This document shows, one piece after another, positions 27,417 through 40,400 of a DNA stretch of 64,000 bases; positions within the stretch are counted from its first letter, which is position 1; each line of letters starts with the position of its first letter. The stretch is taken from the NCBI RefSeq assembly GCF_000189635.1, contig NW_002476514.1, forward strand, positions 214,506-278,505, given 5' to 3'. The position numbers and the translations under genes were made by a program. This DNA comes from Tetrahymena thermophila SB210 (Eukaryota > Ciliophora > Oligohymenophorea > Hymenostomatida > Tetrahymenidae). The notes beneath the pieces were generated by a model that worked only from the letters and a program-made list of their open reading frames with translations, was not told the DNA's origin and did no database searches.

Positions 27417-27789
27417 TCAATCTAGATCAACACTCTCATTTTTAACATCTTTGACTTCAATTTGCTAACTAAATATGGGCTCATTTTTTAATAACAAAAG
27501 CAAATCTTTATGTTTATTAATTGGGAGAAATTATAGTTAAATTTGTAGATTTAAGTTACTGTTGTTAACATTATAGCTACTTAATTACATTAATCTACTT
27601 TATGCTATCATTCAATTACACAAAAAAAATAAAAACCTTTGGCATATATTTATAGAATTAAAATAATGATTTGATTGCCAACATATTATTAGATGCGGTC
27701 TCTCTGAAAGTATGCTTTTCTATTTTAATATTTTTAATGCTTGCTTCTTCTTTTTACAAACTAATCTATTTAATATTTATTTTTATCAT
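27417..27789 (-). pseudogene. Possible gene fragment, frameshifted
   Basis: A minus-strand frame opens at ATG 27789-27787 and stays open for 102 codons to TGA at 27483-27481. It contains segments such as KHTFRETASNNMLAIKSLFQFYKYMPKVFIFF (given here as landmarks KHTFRE and FYKYMPKVF). A second frame overlapping its end contains LPINKHKDLL and EPIFSQQIEVKD and ends at TGA 27419-27417. The join looks like a one-base slip near 27525. Downstream, a GTAAGT to TAG stretch near 27260-27310 could be an intron. With TGA as sole stop and 80% A+T, frames of 100 codons occur by chance, so this is tentative. If real, it is a remnant of a larger protein of unknown type. Confidence 0.3.
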
Positions 27790-28729
27790 TTATATATGTA
27801 GTTAACTTTATTACTATTTATTTTATTAGCTTGCTTAATAGTATATTTAAATTAATTTGATTGATTGATTTATTAATTGGATTTCTTTAATTTCAAAATT
27901 AAAAACCAGCTATTTATTTATCCTTATCTTATTAGGAGTAATTTCAAATATTAATTTGTTAATAAAAAATAAATACTTAAAATTCAATATGTTTTGGTAG
28001 CAAAAATGATGTGTATTAATTATTAATATTTAACTGATAAAACAAATAAGAAATATACTGGCATTTAAAAATTTAAATTGTGATTATTGAATTTGGTTTT
28101 TCTTAAACCATTAAAAAAACATTTATTTGTTTAATTATGAAACTTTTTTATCATTTTTTATTTTTTAATGCAAATTATTATCATTTTATTTCAAAAATTA
28201 ATTTTAAGTAAATTAACTTATTAATCAATTCAGTAATACCATAAATTTTCGAATAACCACCTGATCACATTTTGATGAGCGATTGGATTGTAACAAATTA
28301 AAATTTTAAGAGCGTCCAAAAAACATTTTATTGTATTCTTTAGATTCAATTCCATTTTACAGTGTTTAATATTATTAAAGATATTATAATTTATAACTAC
28401 ATAACATATTAAATATAAATAATATCTTTTTTAAAAATATTTTTTTAGCTTTAGTAAATAAATAAATGAATGAAAATATTAATTATAAATAGCAAAATAA
28501 ATAAATTTTTAGGTATTTTTATGGTAAATAAAAGTAAAATTTTTAATACTAATTTATTTTTTTTATATATAATATTTAAGAAGATATTTAATAAATACTA
28601 AGTTTTAATTAATTATTTATTTATTTTTAGAGTAAATAAGTAAATAAGTAAGAATTACAAAAAGATTAATTTATGATATTTTTGGTAATAATTTATCAAT
28701 TAAAATAAATTTGGTTAAAATTTTAGTGA
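27790..28729. other. Intergenic downstream of gene E
   Basis: AT-rich with no supportable gene. The part from about 28640 to 28729, directly beyond the stop of gene E, is repeated together with the end of that gene at 30985-31125. Confidence 0.55.
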
Positions 28730-29806
28730 TCAATCATCATTATGATTAAGATAATAATTTTATTAATAGTTATTTTAATATAATTGATGTTATTAATAGC
28801 ATAAATATTCTTATTAGTCTATTAAAAATTATTATTAATCTTAGAAAGATTCTTATTAGTTTTAGAAAGGTAGTTATTAATCTTCATGATTGAAATTGAT
28901 TGGTTAATAATCAACTTAGTTATTAAATTAGTCTTTATTTTATTAGAAGGTAGAATAATTATAGTTTTAATCAAAATAGTTAATATATTCTTCTTAATAG
29001 CTGTCTTCTTCAAAGATACCATTATTAATTGGTTACTTTTAAGAATTAGGTTCATATTTATAGTCACTTTCACTTTAGAAAGGGACTTAATATAAGTCAG
29101 AATTGCTAATTATCTTAATATTTGGGATTTCGATTACTTATAAACCAGTGATTTCTAATCTATTAGAATGAGGAGTAGAGCTATTGGAATTTAAAAGGTT
29201 TAAAGAAGTATTTAAAGACTTATTTTCAGCAAGTTCTTATTTATGATTGGCTTATGACCTTTTACTTTTACTCTTTGTATCGTATTTAGAAAGTTTTTTT
29301 TTTACTTAAACAACTTAGGGGAAGCAGTTATTCCAAAGATCATAAAAAGATGACATTTCTTGTTGGCCATATAAATTAAAGTACTTTAAGATTAGAAAAG
29401 ATACAAATTATTTTCTAACTTTTTTCATACAATTGTAAGAACAATCTTAACTCAAATTAGTAATATCTATGGGTTCCAAAAGAATCTCTTGAAGCTTTGC
29501 TGTAAAAGTGTACTTTTAGTTGTATTAATTAATATAATTAAAATATTAATCAATGATTCCCATATATATAGGCTTATTTTAGTTAATTTATTAGCGGATA
29601 AGTGCTTTAACGGATTAGGCAGATTCTAAATTAAGGTAATCAACAATCAGGGGAGATGCAACTGATTCCATAAAATAGCTCTTAATAGAATCTTAAAACC
29701 ATTTATTTAGTAAATTTCTTTAGCTTTATAAGCTTTTTTTGCTTGATTAAGCTAAAAAGAGAACATTTTTCATAATAATCAACTCACCTTAGTTAATTTA
29801 GCTCAT
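28730..29806 (-). CDS. Gene E: family protein with PINN motif and long Gln/Asn tail, 358 aa
   Basis: Open frame from ATG (29806-29804) to TGA (28732-28730). The domain has QSQRNLLNKWFQDSIKSY at 27-44, KPIYMGIIDQYF at 78-89, EPIDIT at 111-116, VRKQFVSFLILKYF at 130-143, SFYDLWNNCFPQ at 153-164 and KKKLSKYD at 169-176. KQPINNGIFEEDSYQEE starts at 257 and a second, weaker QPINFNHEDQQ appears at about 301-311. The last 60 residues are mostly Gln, Asn and Tyr. It is the most diverged intact member in the window: cysteine in RKQFVC is serine, and KPKYM is KPIYM. Function is unknown. It stands outside the duplicated segments. A copy of its 3' end lies 1.2 kb upstream of its start. Confidence 0.88.
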
Positions 29807-30164
29807 TTCTTTCGTTATTATTTGAGTTTTTTTTTTTGTTGATTTTTATCTAATTAATTGTTTATATGTTTTTAAGAGCGAAATTTCCATATTATATATG
29901 TGCGTAATTTAAAATCAAGAATTAGTTAAAAATAGCTTAAAATAAAAGCTTTTATTTCTAATTAAATATGCAAACTATTAATTTAATGTAAAAAAAACCA
30001 AATTAATTTTTAATAGACACTACACTTTAAATTCCAATTGATATAAATGAATTTCTGATGAAATACATAAAATAAATTTTAATTAAATATTTAGTTACAT
30101 ATTTATCAAATTTTATTGTCTTAAAACCATGAAAATTATGTAAATTGAAAGAAAGATATTTTTT

Positions 30165-30440
30165 ATTTTCTATTAAATATTTCTCTATTTAATCAATCAA
30201 ACTAAATAAGCAACCATTTGATAAATATCCTATTTAATTTTGCTTGTATTTGAAGGGGAATTACAAATTAAAACAAAAAGAGAATTAGATTTTTAATATT
30301 AAGAAAAAGAGACATATTTCATAAACAAAATTTACCTACACACTTAGGATCAATTAGATTTTTTATTTTCTATTAAATATTTCTCTATTTAATCAATCAA
30401 ACTAAATAATCAACCATTTGATAAATATGCTATTTAATTT
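30165..30440. repeat. Direct repeat, spacing 200 bp
   Basis: About 80 bp starting TATTAAATATTTCTCTATTT recurs at 30171 and 30371 with few changes, including the shared tail CAACCATTTGATAAATAT. The roughly 115 bp between the two units differ. No coding potential is seen. Confidence 0.8.
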
Positions 30441-30984
30441 TACTTAAGCTTTGAAGGAGTATTGAAAAAACAAGAAGAAAATTAGGGTAACTTTGAATAA
30501 ATGCCCACCTAGAGCACCGAGCACAGTATAGAAATCAAGAACATAAAAATTTTATATTTTAACTAAGGATAAATTTTTTAGAAAAATTTAAAAACAAATA
30601 TATTTACTGTAAATAATTTTTGAATCTCAAAATTAAAAAAAATAAATTTTATCTGTATTTTGATTAATTTTCTTAAGCGTTTTAAAAATAAATATTAAGA
30701 AAATGATTAAGATGTAGAATAAAAAACTTATTGTAAGTAATATAATGCAGTAGTAGCTATATTATCACAATAGTTTTTTTTATCATAACTAACTAAATAT
30801 TAGATAGTAATTGATAAAGTTATTTAATTTATTTGATGGAAAATTTTTTTTCAAAAATAAATAAATAAATTAAATTACATTTTAAAAATTCTAATACAAA
30901 CCTAATTTGTTCACTTGTTAAATATTTAATTGTATTATTTTTATTAAAATATAAAGCTATAAAAATAGTAAGAAAAATAGAAAT

Positions 30985-31125
30985 ATATAATAAGTAAAAA
31001 TTACAAAAATATTAATTTATGATATTTTTGGTAATAATAATTTATCAATTAAAATAAATTTGGTTAATATGTTAGTGATCATTATTATGACTAAGATAAA
31101 AATTTCATTAATAGTTATTTTATAA
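30985..31125 (-). pseudogene. Relic of the 3' end of a gene E-like copy
   Basis: These about 140 bp match 28640-28790, the last codons and 3' flank of gene E. Shared runs include TTATGATATTTTTGGTAATA, AAAATAAATTTGGTTAA and ATTAATAGTTATTTTA. The part equivalent to the coding end has changed around the stop. Nothing of the conserved N-terminal domain is found upstream, so this is either the tail of a deleted family member or a short dispersed duplication. Confidence 0.7.
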
Positions 31126-31623
31126 GCTTATCTAAATATAAGTAGAATTTAGTTTATAGATAGTAGGATTGATTAGCAATATTAGAATATTTTATATTAA
31201 ATATATTTTTTTTAAACTTTATTCTTTAATTGAATGAAATATATAACTTAGATGCATAATAATGTGAATTTATGTAGATAAGTATTTATTTTTTTGTGAT
31301 GGTTTTGTAAATAATCATTTTGGCTTTTTGAAAAGAAGGAATCATACATATTTAAGTGTTTAATGGCTAAAAATATTCTCCTGATATTTAGTCCCTCCTT
31401 ATTATTACAAGAATTTTAAACAGAATATTTATATTTGTTTATAACTAGATATTTAAACAATTTTAGTAAAATATCAAAAACGGAATATTTTCAATGCTAA
31501 CTTAAAACACTTTCATTTTTTATCTACTTTTCTTCAATCTTGAAGATTTTTATAAGTTTTCATCTTAGTAAAGATTTTGTTTGAGATACTTTAATAAATT
31601 TTTAATACTTAAACCTAAGAGCT

Positions 31624-31647
31624 CTAACTAACTAACTAACTAACTAA
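31624..31647. repeat. CTAA microsatellite, six units
   Basis: Six perfect CTAA units, the complement of the TTAG array at 22.1 kb. Too short to suggest more than slippage. Confidence 0.85.
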
Positions 31648-32059
31648 TATAAAACTAAACTTTAAAATGTATTTTATTTCATAAAAAGGTACACTTTATA
31701 TATGATTATTTAAAAAAGCAAAAGAAATTATTCAAAATTAACGAAAATAAGGAAGAATAGTTTAGGGTAATTAAGAAGAAGTAATTTGTAAATCATTCAA
31801 TAATTAATAAATCTGGTTTAATTTACAGTGAAATACTCTTACTATTAAAAGACAAAGTTTTGGTACATAATACATAAACTTAATTGTTTTAATTTATGTA
31901 AAATAAATATGATAAAGTTGAGGATAAATTTATTTTTTTATTTAAGTAAAAAAATAATGTAAAATATGATATGAATTTTTTGTAAAAATAGATATTATTT
32001 TCTTATTAAAGGTAATAATTGTAATACAGTTTTATTTTTAAATAGTTTTTGCATGTACC

Positions 32060-32497
32060 TCAATTTTAGATTTTTATCTATTCTTCTTATAATAGCTCTA
32101 GATTATTATTTGTTTGTAGATAATTGCTCTTAGGCTCTAATTCGTAGCTTTCTTCTTCAAATATCATATTGTTAATAGGCTGTTTTTAAGGTATATTGAC
32201 TAAGCTTTGGTTTACTTAAAAATTTTCATATTATTATATATTAGATTAATCAACATTATTTAATGTTTAATTGCTTAAATTTTCAAGAGATATATTATGT
32301 TCGCTAATAAAAGAAAACAAAGTATTAATATTTACAAATTTTTTAGATTAATAATTAGAAAGTTTTTTATCATTTTAGGTATTAATATTTTGAGATAGCA
32401 TTTTTAAATTTATATTTTTTTCTTTTTTGTTATATTTGGTGAGTTTATTTCTATTAAATCTCTTAGGGGAAGGAGGTCTTCCATAACTCATAGATTT
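32060..32497 (-). pseudogene. C-terminal half of a PINN-family gene, decayed
   Basis: Reading leftwards from 32497, the sequence encodes YELWKTSFPQE, equivalent to the SFYxLWNxCFPQE block. A one-base frameshift follows near 32455. A frame of about 130 codons then continues with NKLTKYNKK, an Asn/Ser linker and KQPINNMIFEEESYELEPKSN, ending at TGA 32062-32060. Upstream of 32500 only blurred similarity to the RKQFV region can be traced and the first 130 residues are missing. The remnant ends about 200 bp before the left edge of duplication copy 2, so it may mark where the segment joined. Confidence 0.8.
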
Positions 32498-35400
32498 TAT
32501 TGATATATCACTTCATTCATAAATAATTCTAACCTTAATATTCTTAAGCTTTACTTAAAATCTTAAATTATAACTTCTTAAATATTTATTCCTTATCAAT
32601 GATAAACAGACTAATCAATTATTAAATGTGCCTCTGAAGAGAAACTTTTAATAAAATTTAACTTACTAAAACTACCATTAATTTATGTATATTTTAAAAT
32701 CCCGTTCATAATAGTAAATTTTAAAAATTTTATGAGGCCACTGTCCTATCCCCTTTTTTCTTATACTCTATTTTGATATAAATCTTTTTTATTGAAAATA
32801 AAACTAGCTAAGCCACTTAAATATTTTTTAATTATCTTTAAAAAGACAATAGATATCAACGCTTAAATTAATTTCATTTTAAAATAGCATTTATCCTAAA
32901 ACATAACGAATATAACACATTAACTCTAATTGGCAATAATAATTTCTGAATTAATATTTTCAACTTATAAAATGTTTGGCATTTGATTGCAATAATTTAA
33001 AATATATCCGATATATTTGTTATAATAAATAAACTAAAAGTATCTTTTGGTTGTTGTTTTAAGTTTCTTATCTTTATTTAAACAGATATGTTATCTCAAA
33101 TAATATCCTATTTGTGTTAAATAATAAATTTTAGGATGATTATCTTCATAAAAGATTATAAAACAACAAAGAAAATCCATAAAAAGCTTAGAATTTATTA
33201 GGAATTTTAAATAATTTAAAAGAAATAAAATCATTAGAAGTAAGTCATAATACCCTTTAAAAGAAATTCGAAGCATAAAGAACTTTTATCTAAAAATATA
33301 TTTGGTTTTTAAATCAAAAAATAATAACCCAATATATTTTAATAGCAACCACAAAAAATTTGCTCACAACATTAATGAAATGATTAATCAGAAATTAAAA
33401 AGAAACAAATAAAGCTTACATCTATTGTTATAAATTAATATTTTTACAAAAATAAAAAGGAGTAATTTAACTAATTTTACAAATTTATAAGTTTGTTTTA
33501 ATTGATATAAAATATTTTTAAAAATAATTTATTTTATTTTTTGCCATAACCATATAACTTATTAAAGTTATGTTTTTGAAGTGCCATTAATTTTACTTAA
33601 AAATTGTGATTCTTTGTATGATAGCAACTGAATATTAAAATGAACCATTGATTAATAATTTTAACTTTGATATCAAGCTAAATTATAAAGGTAAATTTTA
33701 TTAGATATTATTTTCAGAAGTAATATTTTGATTGTTATTTTCTTTTTTATTTTCATTAAAAGAAATTAATTTAGTCTAAAATAAAGAATGTTGTTATTTA
33801 TTTTTGAAATACACAAAAATTAATCTAATCTGCTTTTTAAAAAATAATAGAAAATAAATAATGAGAATACCAATTAATTCTTATTTCATTGTAACTCAAA
33901 TTTTAGGCAAATCAAAAAAGATAATTATTTCAGATAATGTAAGCACATCAAGAATAAATGCCATAAAATTTCAGTTTATTAATTCAAAGTAATCTAATCT
34001 AAAAAATATTAATTTTATTTACACTGACTGATCAATTAATTATTAAGTTTCAAAAAAAAAAAAATTAAAAAGAATTTAAGTTACTTCTTTTCTTAAAATA
34101 TTTTGAATTATTTCATTAAACAAATCTTACTTTTAAAAGTTGTAAAATAAGTCCTTTTCTTATTATATAGTAAATCAAATTATTGTTTTAAACAATTAGC
34201 GGTGTATGATTAGAATTAAATTTTAAATATCCTTAAATAGAAAATGTATTTTTTATGAAAACTTTAACCTAAAGTAGAAATTAAAGGTATTTAAAAATAA
34301 TTGATTAATAAAGAATTTCAAAATTAACTATTTAGATAATTTGTGGTTATTGATTTAGATAGAACAAAATATTTGATATTAAAAAAGAAAGAGATAAATA
34401 ATATTCATCAAAATATTTTCCAAATAATTTTATTAATTTAAGAGTTATGAATGAAATAATACATTATTATTTAAAATTATTAGTATTAAAAATCTGATTA
34501 AATCATTTTTAAAATATTCGCTTACCCCTTTAATATTTTTTACTCCATATATAATAAATTTTGCAACAAATATTTCTAGAAATCTTTCTTCCGGTTGTTG
34601 AAATAAATCAACTAAGAGTATATTTTAGGATGTTTAACATGAATATATTTTTTTGTTTATATGTTTAGATTTTGTAGTTAAAAAATATTTTTTTTATTAG
34701 TTATTAGCGTTATTTATGATTATAAAAGAAAAAAAATTGATTGATAATAAATAAAGAATTTAATGAATTTAAGGCTCAAACCCGAATGTCTAATACATAT
34801 CTAATAAAATATTCAGGCTAATTTCTTAAAGTTTTAATGAAGATTACTAAAATTTTAATTAACTTAGAATTTAAATGATAGATTTTAGCCAATTACTTAG
34901 TATTAATTAAAATAAAAATATATATTTGTTTTTATTATTATAATAATGAAGCAAAATTTTTTTGTACATTTTAAGATCTTTTTAATGATATCTTGTATTT
35001 ATTCTTTAAAAAATTTAAGACCTTATTAATCAATTTCTCTATCAAGTCTCTCTTTCACTCTTTTTTTAATTAAAAATTAGCTTGATAAATTAAAATTTAG
35101 ATATAAAGCAAAAGAACACCCTTAATTTATTTATTTAGGCAAATGTAGCAATAACAAATAATTTAAATATTTTTCTAATTTTATTTCATACTATAACAAA
35201 GTTTTAATATGCTGAACTATTTTAGATGAATTAATTAATTATAAGCTACTGCTCGCTCAAAAATTTTTACAAAAAACTAAACTCATTTACATATATAATC
35301 GATACTTTTAATTTAATCAGTATTAATGATAATGAAGTTATGAAAAAATTACTTCTACTTGATGAATAAATACTTATTTTAAGCTATTTAATTTACTTAA

Positions 35401-36441
35401 AATATTAATAAAAATAATATTTGTTTAATTTAGTTAAAATTTTAGACATTCTACTTGAGTTAACCTACTTCTACCTAGCATAAATTAATGAGTTAAAAAT
35501 ATAAGCACTTTTTATATTTTATAAAACTGTGTTTTTAATAGGGTTGAAGATATCTTATTTAAGATGTTTCTTTAATAATAAAAGCAATATTAATTATTTT
35601 TGCATAGATGGCAGCAGATTGCTATTATTTTACTCCCTCCTGCTTCTGAAAAACATATTTATAAAAGCTTTTAAAAATAATATTTTAGAAAAGTACTTTT
35701 TAATTTTTAGCTATAATGCATTTGCATTAATTTATTGTTTTCAAAACTATTTCGCTCTTTAAAATAAAATCAATTTAATTCAAAATACAGATTTATTCAG
35801 TTAAAATAGTTTTAATATTAATATTTAGAAAAAAAATTATAAATAAAATATTGAAAAATAACATAATATTATTAAATTCTGTAGAAAGCAATTATTTAGA
35901 AATCTATTTTTAAATATACTATGAGTTTAAAATTTATACTGTAATACAGCACTTTTATAAATTAAATTCTGATATTTAAAGATTTTGACTTTATGATATG
36001 TGAAAAATGGAAAAAATTGTTCCAATTTCCAATTTTCTTGTATTTAATTTATATTTTTATGGTCTATATTATAATAATACAGACTGATTTTAATCTTAGA
36101 AACAGTAAAGAAATTTTTATTAAATTTAATCTAATTAATCTAAATAGATTTTTATACCTTTAGAAACTATAAATATTTAAAATATTGAATTTATTTTACT
36201 TTTTTTCAGGGTAAATATGCATGAATAAATAATTGATTAATTAATTAGTGTCTTCATTCAAAGTAGGTCTGAATGAGTTTATATATGTTTTTTTAAATAA
36301 ATTATTAATTAGATAATATTAGATTTAACACAAAACGAAAGTGTTAATTTACATTTGATGGTTATCTAATTGCAAAAAAATGAAATTTTAATATAATATT
36401 GTTTTTAATAGGGAACATTTATGAAATAAATAGCTTTATTA
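32498..36441. other. Intergenic left part of duplication copy 2
   Basis: AT-rich and aligned with about 525-4205. No supportable gene. The plus-strand frame at 35529-35762 is the partner of the frame near 3317, is strongly hydrophobic and lacks independent support. Confidence 0.6.
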
Positions 36442-37413
36442 TCAATTGAATTATGTATTTTGTTAAAAATTTTACAATTAATATTGTCCTCTCTATAATA
36501 CTTAGTCATTATCAAATTAATCTTTTGAATAGGTAGATTGCTCTTCATTTTATTATTAGAATTGTTTGTTAAATTACAGAAAATGGTTCATAGATTCTTC
36601 TTCATAACTATCTTCTTCAAATATTCTATTATTAATTGGTTATTTGCATGAATTGTAATCAGAATAATCACTACTTTACGCATCATTATTCGTGTTTTCG
36701 AACAACTACTTATCACTATTTTTTCTTGAGTTTATATAAGTAGAAATTTCTTAATTTAAATAGTCTTATTAATTGGATAAAGAAAGTGAGGAACTACAAT
36801 TCAAAAAATGATCAGTAGAGGAAATTAAAGAATCATTACAATTGACTTCTTCTTTGATCTTTATATCTGATTTAATTTATCTGTCGAACTTAGTGAGTTT
36901 TTTTTTTATTTAAATTTCTTAAGGATAGCAAATGTTCCACAGCTCATAAAACGAAGGTACTTCTAATTATCCATATATTTTAAAATACTTTAAGATTAAA
37001 AGGCATACAAACTATTTTCTCACAGTTTTTAAAGTATTGTATGTTTTTTTTGTGCTGCTTTAAGTAATATCTTCAGGATTTGAAAGAATTTACTAAAGAT
37101 TTTATATAAATAGATCTTCTTGATTGTATTTTTTGATATAGAAGAAATACTATTCAATAATCCTCATGTATTTAGGTTTGCATTAAATAGTTTTTTGTGA
37201 GTGAATAAATGTTTTCAATTATGCGGTAGAGCTAAAACAAAGATGTTTGACTATCAGAGGAGCAGCAACAGATTCTAATACATAACTCTTGATAGAATCT
37301 TAAAACCATTTATTTAGTAGATTTCTTGAACTTGATTAACTTGTTTTACTTAAATTAACCAAGAAGAGAATATTATTTAAAACAATGAGTTCTTCGTTAT
37401 TATCTTATTTCAT
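36442..37413 (-). CDS. Gene A': duplicate of gene A, 323 aa
   Basis: ATG at 37413-37411 and TGA at 36444-36442 give 324 codons, exactly as many as gene A. Over the first 90 residues the two differ at only about six places: for example EELIV for QELII, SSSRN for SSQRN, LESVA for LETVA and EQYFF for EWYFF. The conserved WFQDSIKSYVLE, KPKYMRIIE, NPEDIT and SFYELWN blocks and the acidic PINNRIFEEDSYEEE motif are kept. The intergenic DNA on both sides has many indels relative to copy 1 while this frame shows no net length change, which suggests selection to keep the protein. Function unknown. Confidence 0.88.
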
Positions 37414-40400
37414 TTAGATATATTATTGAAACTAATTTTTTTAATTTCTTTTCATTTAATTGTAATTTATTAATTTATTTAATATACTTTTTAAGAATTA
37501 AGATTTTACAGTAATAAAATACAAGCATCCTATTATTAGTTCAATTAACTTTACTATATTTTAAATAAATTTAATATATTTGGATGCTATTAAAAAAATG
37601 ATCTTCTTTTTGTACTTACATATTTAAGAATTTCTCTTAATAATGAAAATATTATATTATCATATATTCTGATTATTTAAATTTTTCATTTTTATATATT
37701 ATAGTTAATAACTTCAAGATAACTAGAAACTATTTAAGCTCAAGTACAAGTACCCAAAAGAATAATTTAAAGAAATAGAAAAATATATGTTAAATTTAAA
37801 CTTTTTATTTCGTTCTCTCAAAAATATATACATAAATAAAGAATATTTACATTCAACTAATATTTTAAATTTTATAGATTGCAATAACTTAACTTTTCAA
37901 AACTATGAAAAATATTCTAGATATTTATGTTTCTTCTAAATAATATAAAAGATACAAAAAAATATTGATGAATAGCAAACTGCTTTAAATATCCTATTCA
38001 ACTAGTTTATATATATTGTAAAAATGCAAAAAAATATAAATACACTGAAAGAACTATTGATAATTTAGTAACTTTAGCATACTAACAAAAGGATTTATCA
38101 ATTAAAAAGTATTCTTCGCTAATCTTAAAATCAAGATATAGATTAAAAACGATAAACTAGCTGATGTAAATCACTAATTAAAGTAAACTTGAAATTATTA
38201 ATTCCTAATAGGCATACAAAATTATAATTTAGTTTTGATTTTTTCAAATGATTAAACTAAATTTTAATAAAAGTGATATTATCTGTTTTATAGTTTAGTA
38301 ACAATCAACAGTAATATCAACCAGCTAATAAACGTAGACTAATAAAATCTAGATTAAGACATCAAAAAAAATTTATTATAGTTTACGAATTAGATAAAAT
38401 AAATACTTATCTGTTCTCAAAGACTTATTAAAAATCTAATTTTAATTGTGGAAACCTATCACAAAAAATATAAAACCTGATACTTATTTATTATTATGCT
38501 GATTTTATATTAATAATTTACAGCTTAATTTACCAAAACTATGGTAAATACTTCAAGATTAACTGAATAAATTATATTTTTAACATAAGATAGTAAAATT
38601 TAATTTTTTCATGTCATTTATATAATAAAATTAATTTCTATCTAAAAATAAAACATTAATTTTGGACTATTTTAGATTTAATAAATATAGATGAGTTTAA
38701 ATATTAAAAATATATATATCTTCTTTAAATAAACATTCATTTACAGTGTTTATAATGATAGAATACGACAAAAATCTTTTAAAATCAATAAATTATTACA
38801 AAGTAATTAAAATTAGTTTGAAAAAGTTAAAAAAGATATTATTTACATAATTCATGTGGTTTTAATTGGATTTGAATTACAAACTATTGAAAAATAAAAA
38901 GAATAAATTATTAATACAATCGCTTTTATCAATTATTTAATGGTATTTCATTTGAATAATAATAAATTAACTTTTTACCACATAATTTAAATTTTTTTCT
39001 TCTTAGATTAAATAGTTTGAAGAAGTGACAAGAACATTTTTTTATTTTATGTAAAGCAACTTTTAATTAATTGTTAATAAAGAATATAATTATCAGAAAT
39101 CAATCCACCATTGAAATATATTACAAAAATCGAATTATGAAATTAGTATTGTTAAAATAAAATTTACATTTACATATTTTATCAAGCTAAATAACAAAGT
39201 AACAGCTTTTAAAAAATGTATTTTTATTATTTATTTTGGTAAAAAAGGGAGTGTTCTTTTGATTAATATTTTAAATCTTAAACTATTTTTTTGGAATATA
39301 TGGCTAAAATTAATTTTTTGAGAAGTTCCTACATTTTCATAACCTACCCCCTTCTTCGATATTCTTTGCTTTATATGAATAAATTTACTCTAAACGCTTT
39401 TTGTATTTTCAAAATTTGTTTAATTTTCTATTATTAAAATAACTTAATTTTAAAAATTATGATTAGTGTAATATTATTTGTCTTAAAATATATTTAATCA
39501 TAATTTTTATAAAAGATTTTGTTTGATAAGGTTAATACGATTATTTACGCATTACAACTTGCGATAATTGATTTTATACTAAAGATATAAAGTAATTTAA
39601 TCTAATTAATCAAAATTGTGGTTTTATCATATGAGAAAACACCTACTTAATGTTATTTATTAAGATTACTTTAATAATTAATTAAATAAGAAATTGATTT
39701 AAACAAACAGTTGCCTTAAAATATATTTTGCCTTCTCTATAATATTTATTGAAACAATTTGGATTAAATATGTATCTTGATATTGTTTCTTATTATTTTA
39801 ATACAGGATTAATTTTGGCATACTAGTTTTATTTAAAACAATCTATTAATTTGTTAAATAAAAACTATAATCAATGTATAATCATTTTCTTTTCTAATAA
39901 TAGAAATTATTTTAGTTTTTTATCAATATAAATAAATTAAAAATTAAATTATTTTCATTTAAAAAATATTTACCTTAAAATATAATTGCTTTTACCGTTT
40001 ATTAATAAAAATTTTAATAAAAAACATTAAGATTACATTAATAAATTTTATTGATATCAAAATTTAGTTTACTCTAAATTTCTTTCAAGATATCTTTAAA
40101 TAAATAGATTTATTTCAAACTTCGTTTTTAAATTGAAAATATAATAACTGCTAATTAAAAAAATGGATATTAGTTGAAATTAAATAATTAGTGTCTAATT
40201 TGTTGATTTTACAACTATTAAAAATGTTTTAAGGCTAATTTAACCAGTAATTAATACAATAGATTTTATACTTTGCAAATTTAATTACTTGTATTTAAAA
40301 TCCCCTTTATAATCAAATAGATCACATTAGCAAATAAATTTAATAATAATATTTAGATATCATATTAAATATATTTCAAAGATGCTTAACTTAAAATATT

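Larger units (their letters stand above)
29807..32059. other. Intergenic between gene E and the remnant at 32.1 kb
   Basis: No intact gene. It contains a diverged direct repeat with a 200-bp spacing (30165-30440), a small GC-rich island at 30502-30530, a relic of the 3' end of a family gene (30985-31125) and a CTAA microsatellite (31624-31647). Confidence 0.6.

Noticed and set aside
28886-29095. Plus-strand and alternative-frame standard-code ORFs over genes A, B, B' and E
   Set aside because: They are antisense or off-frame shadows of the longer ciliate-code genes and are not conserved between paralogues.
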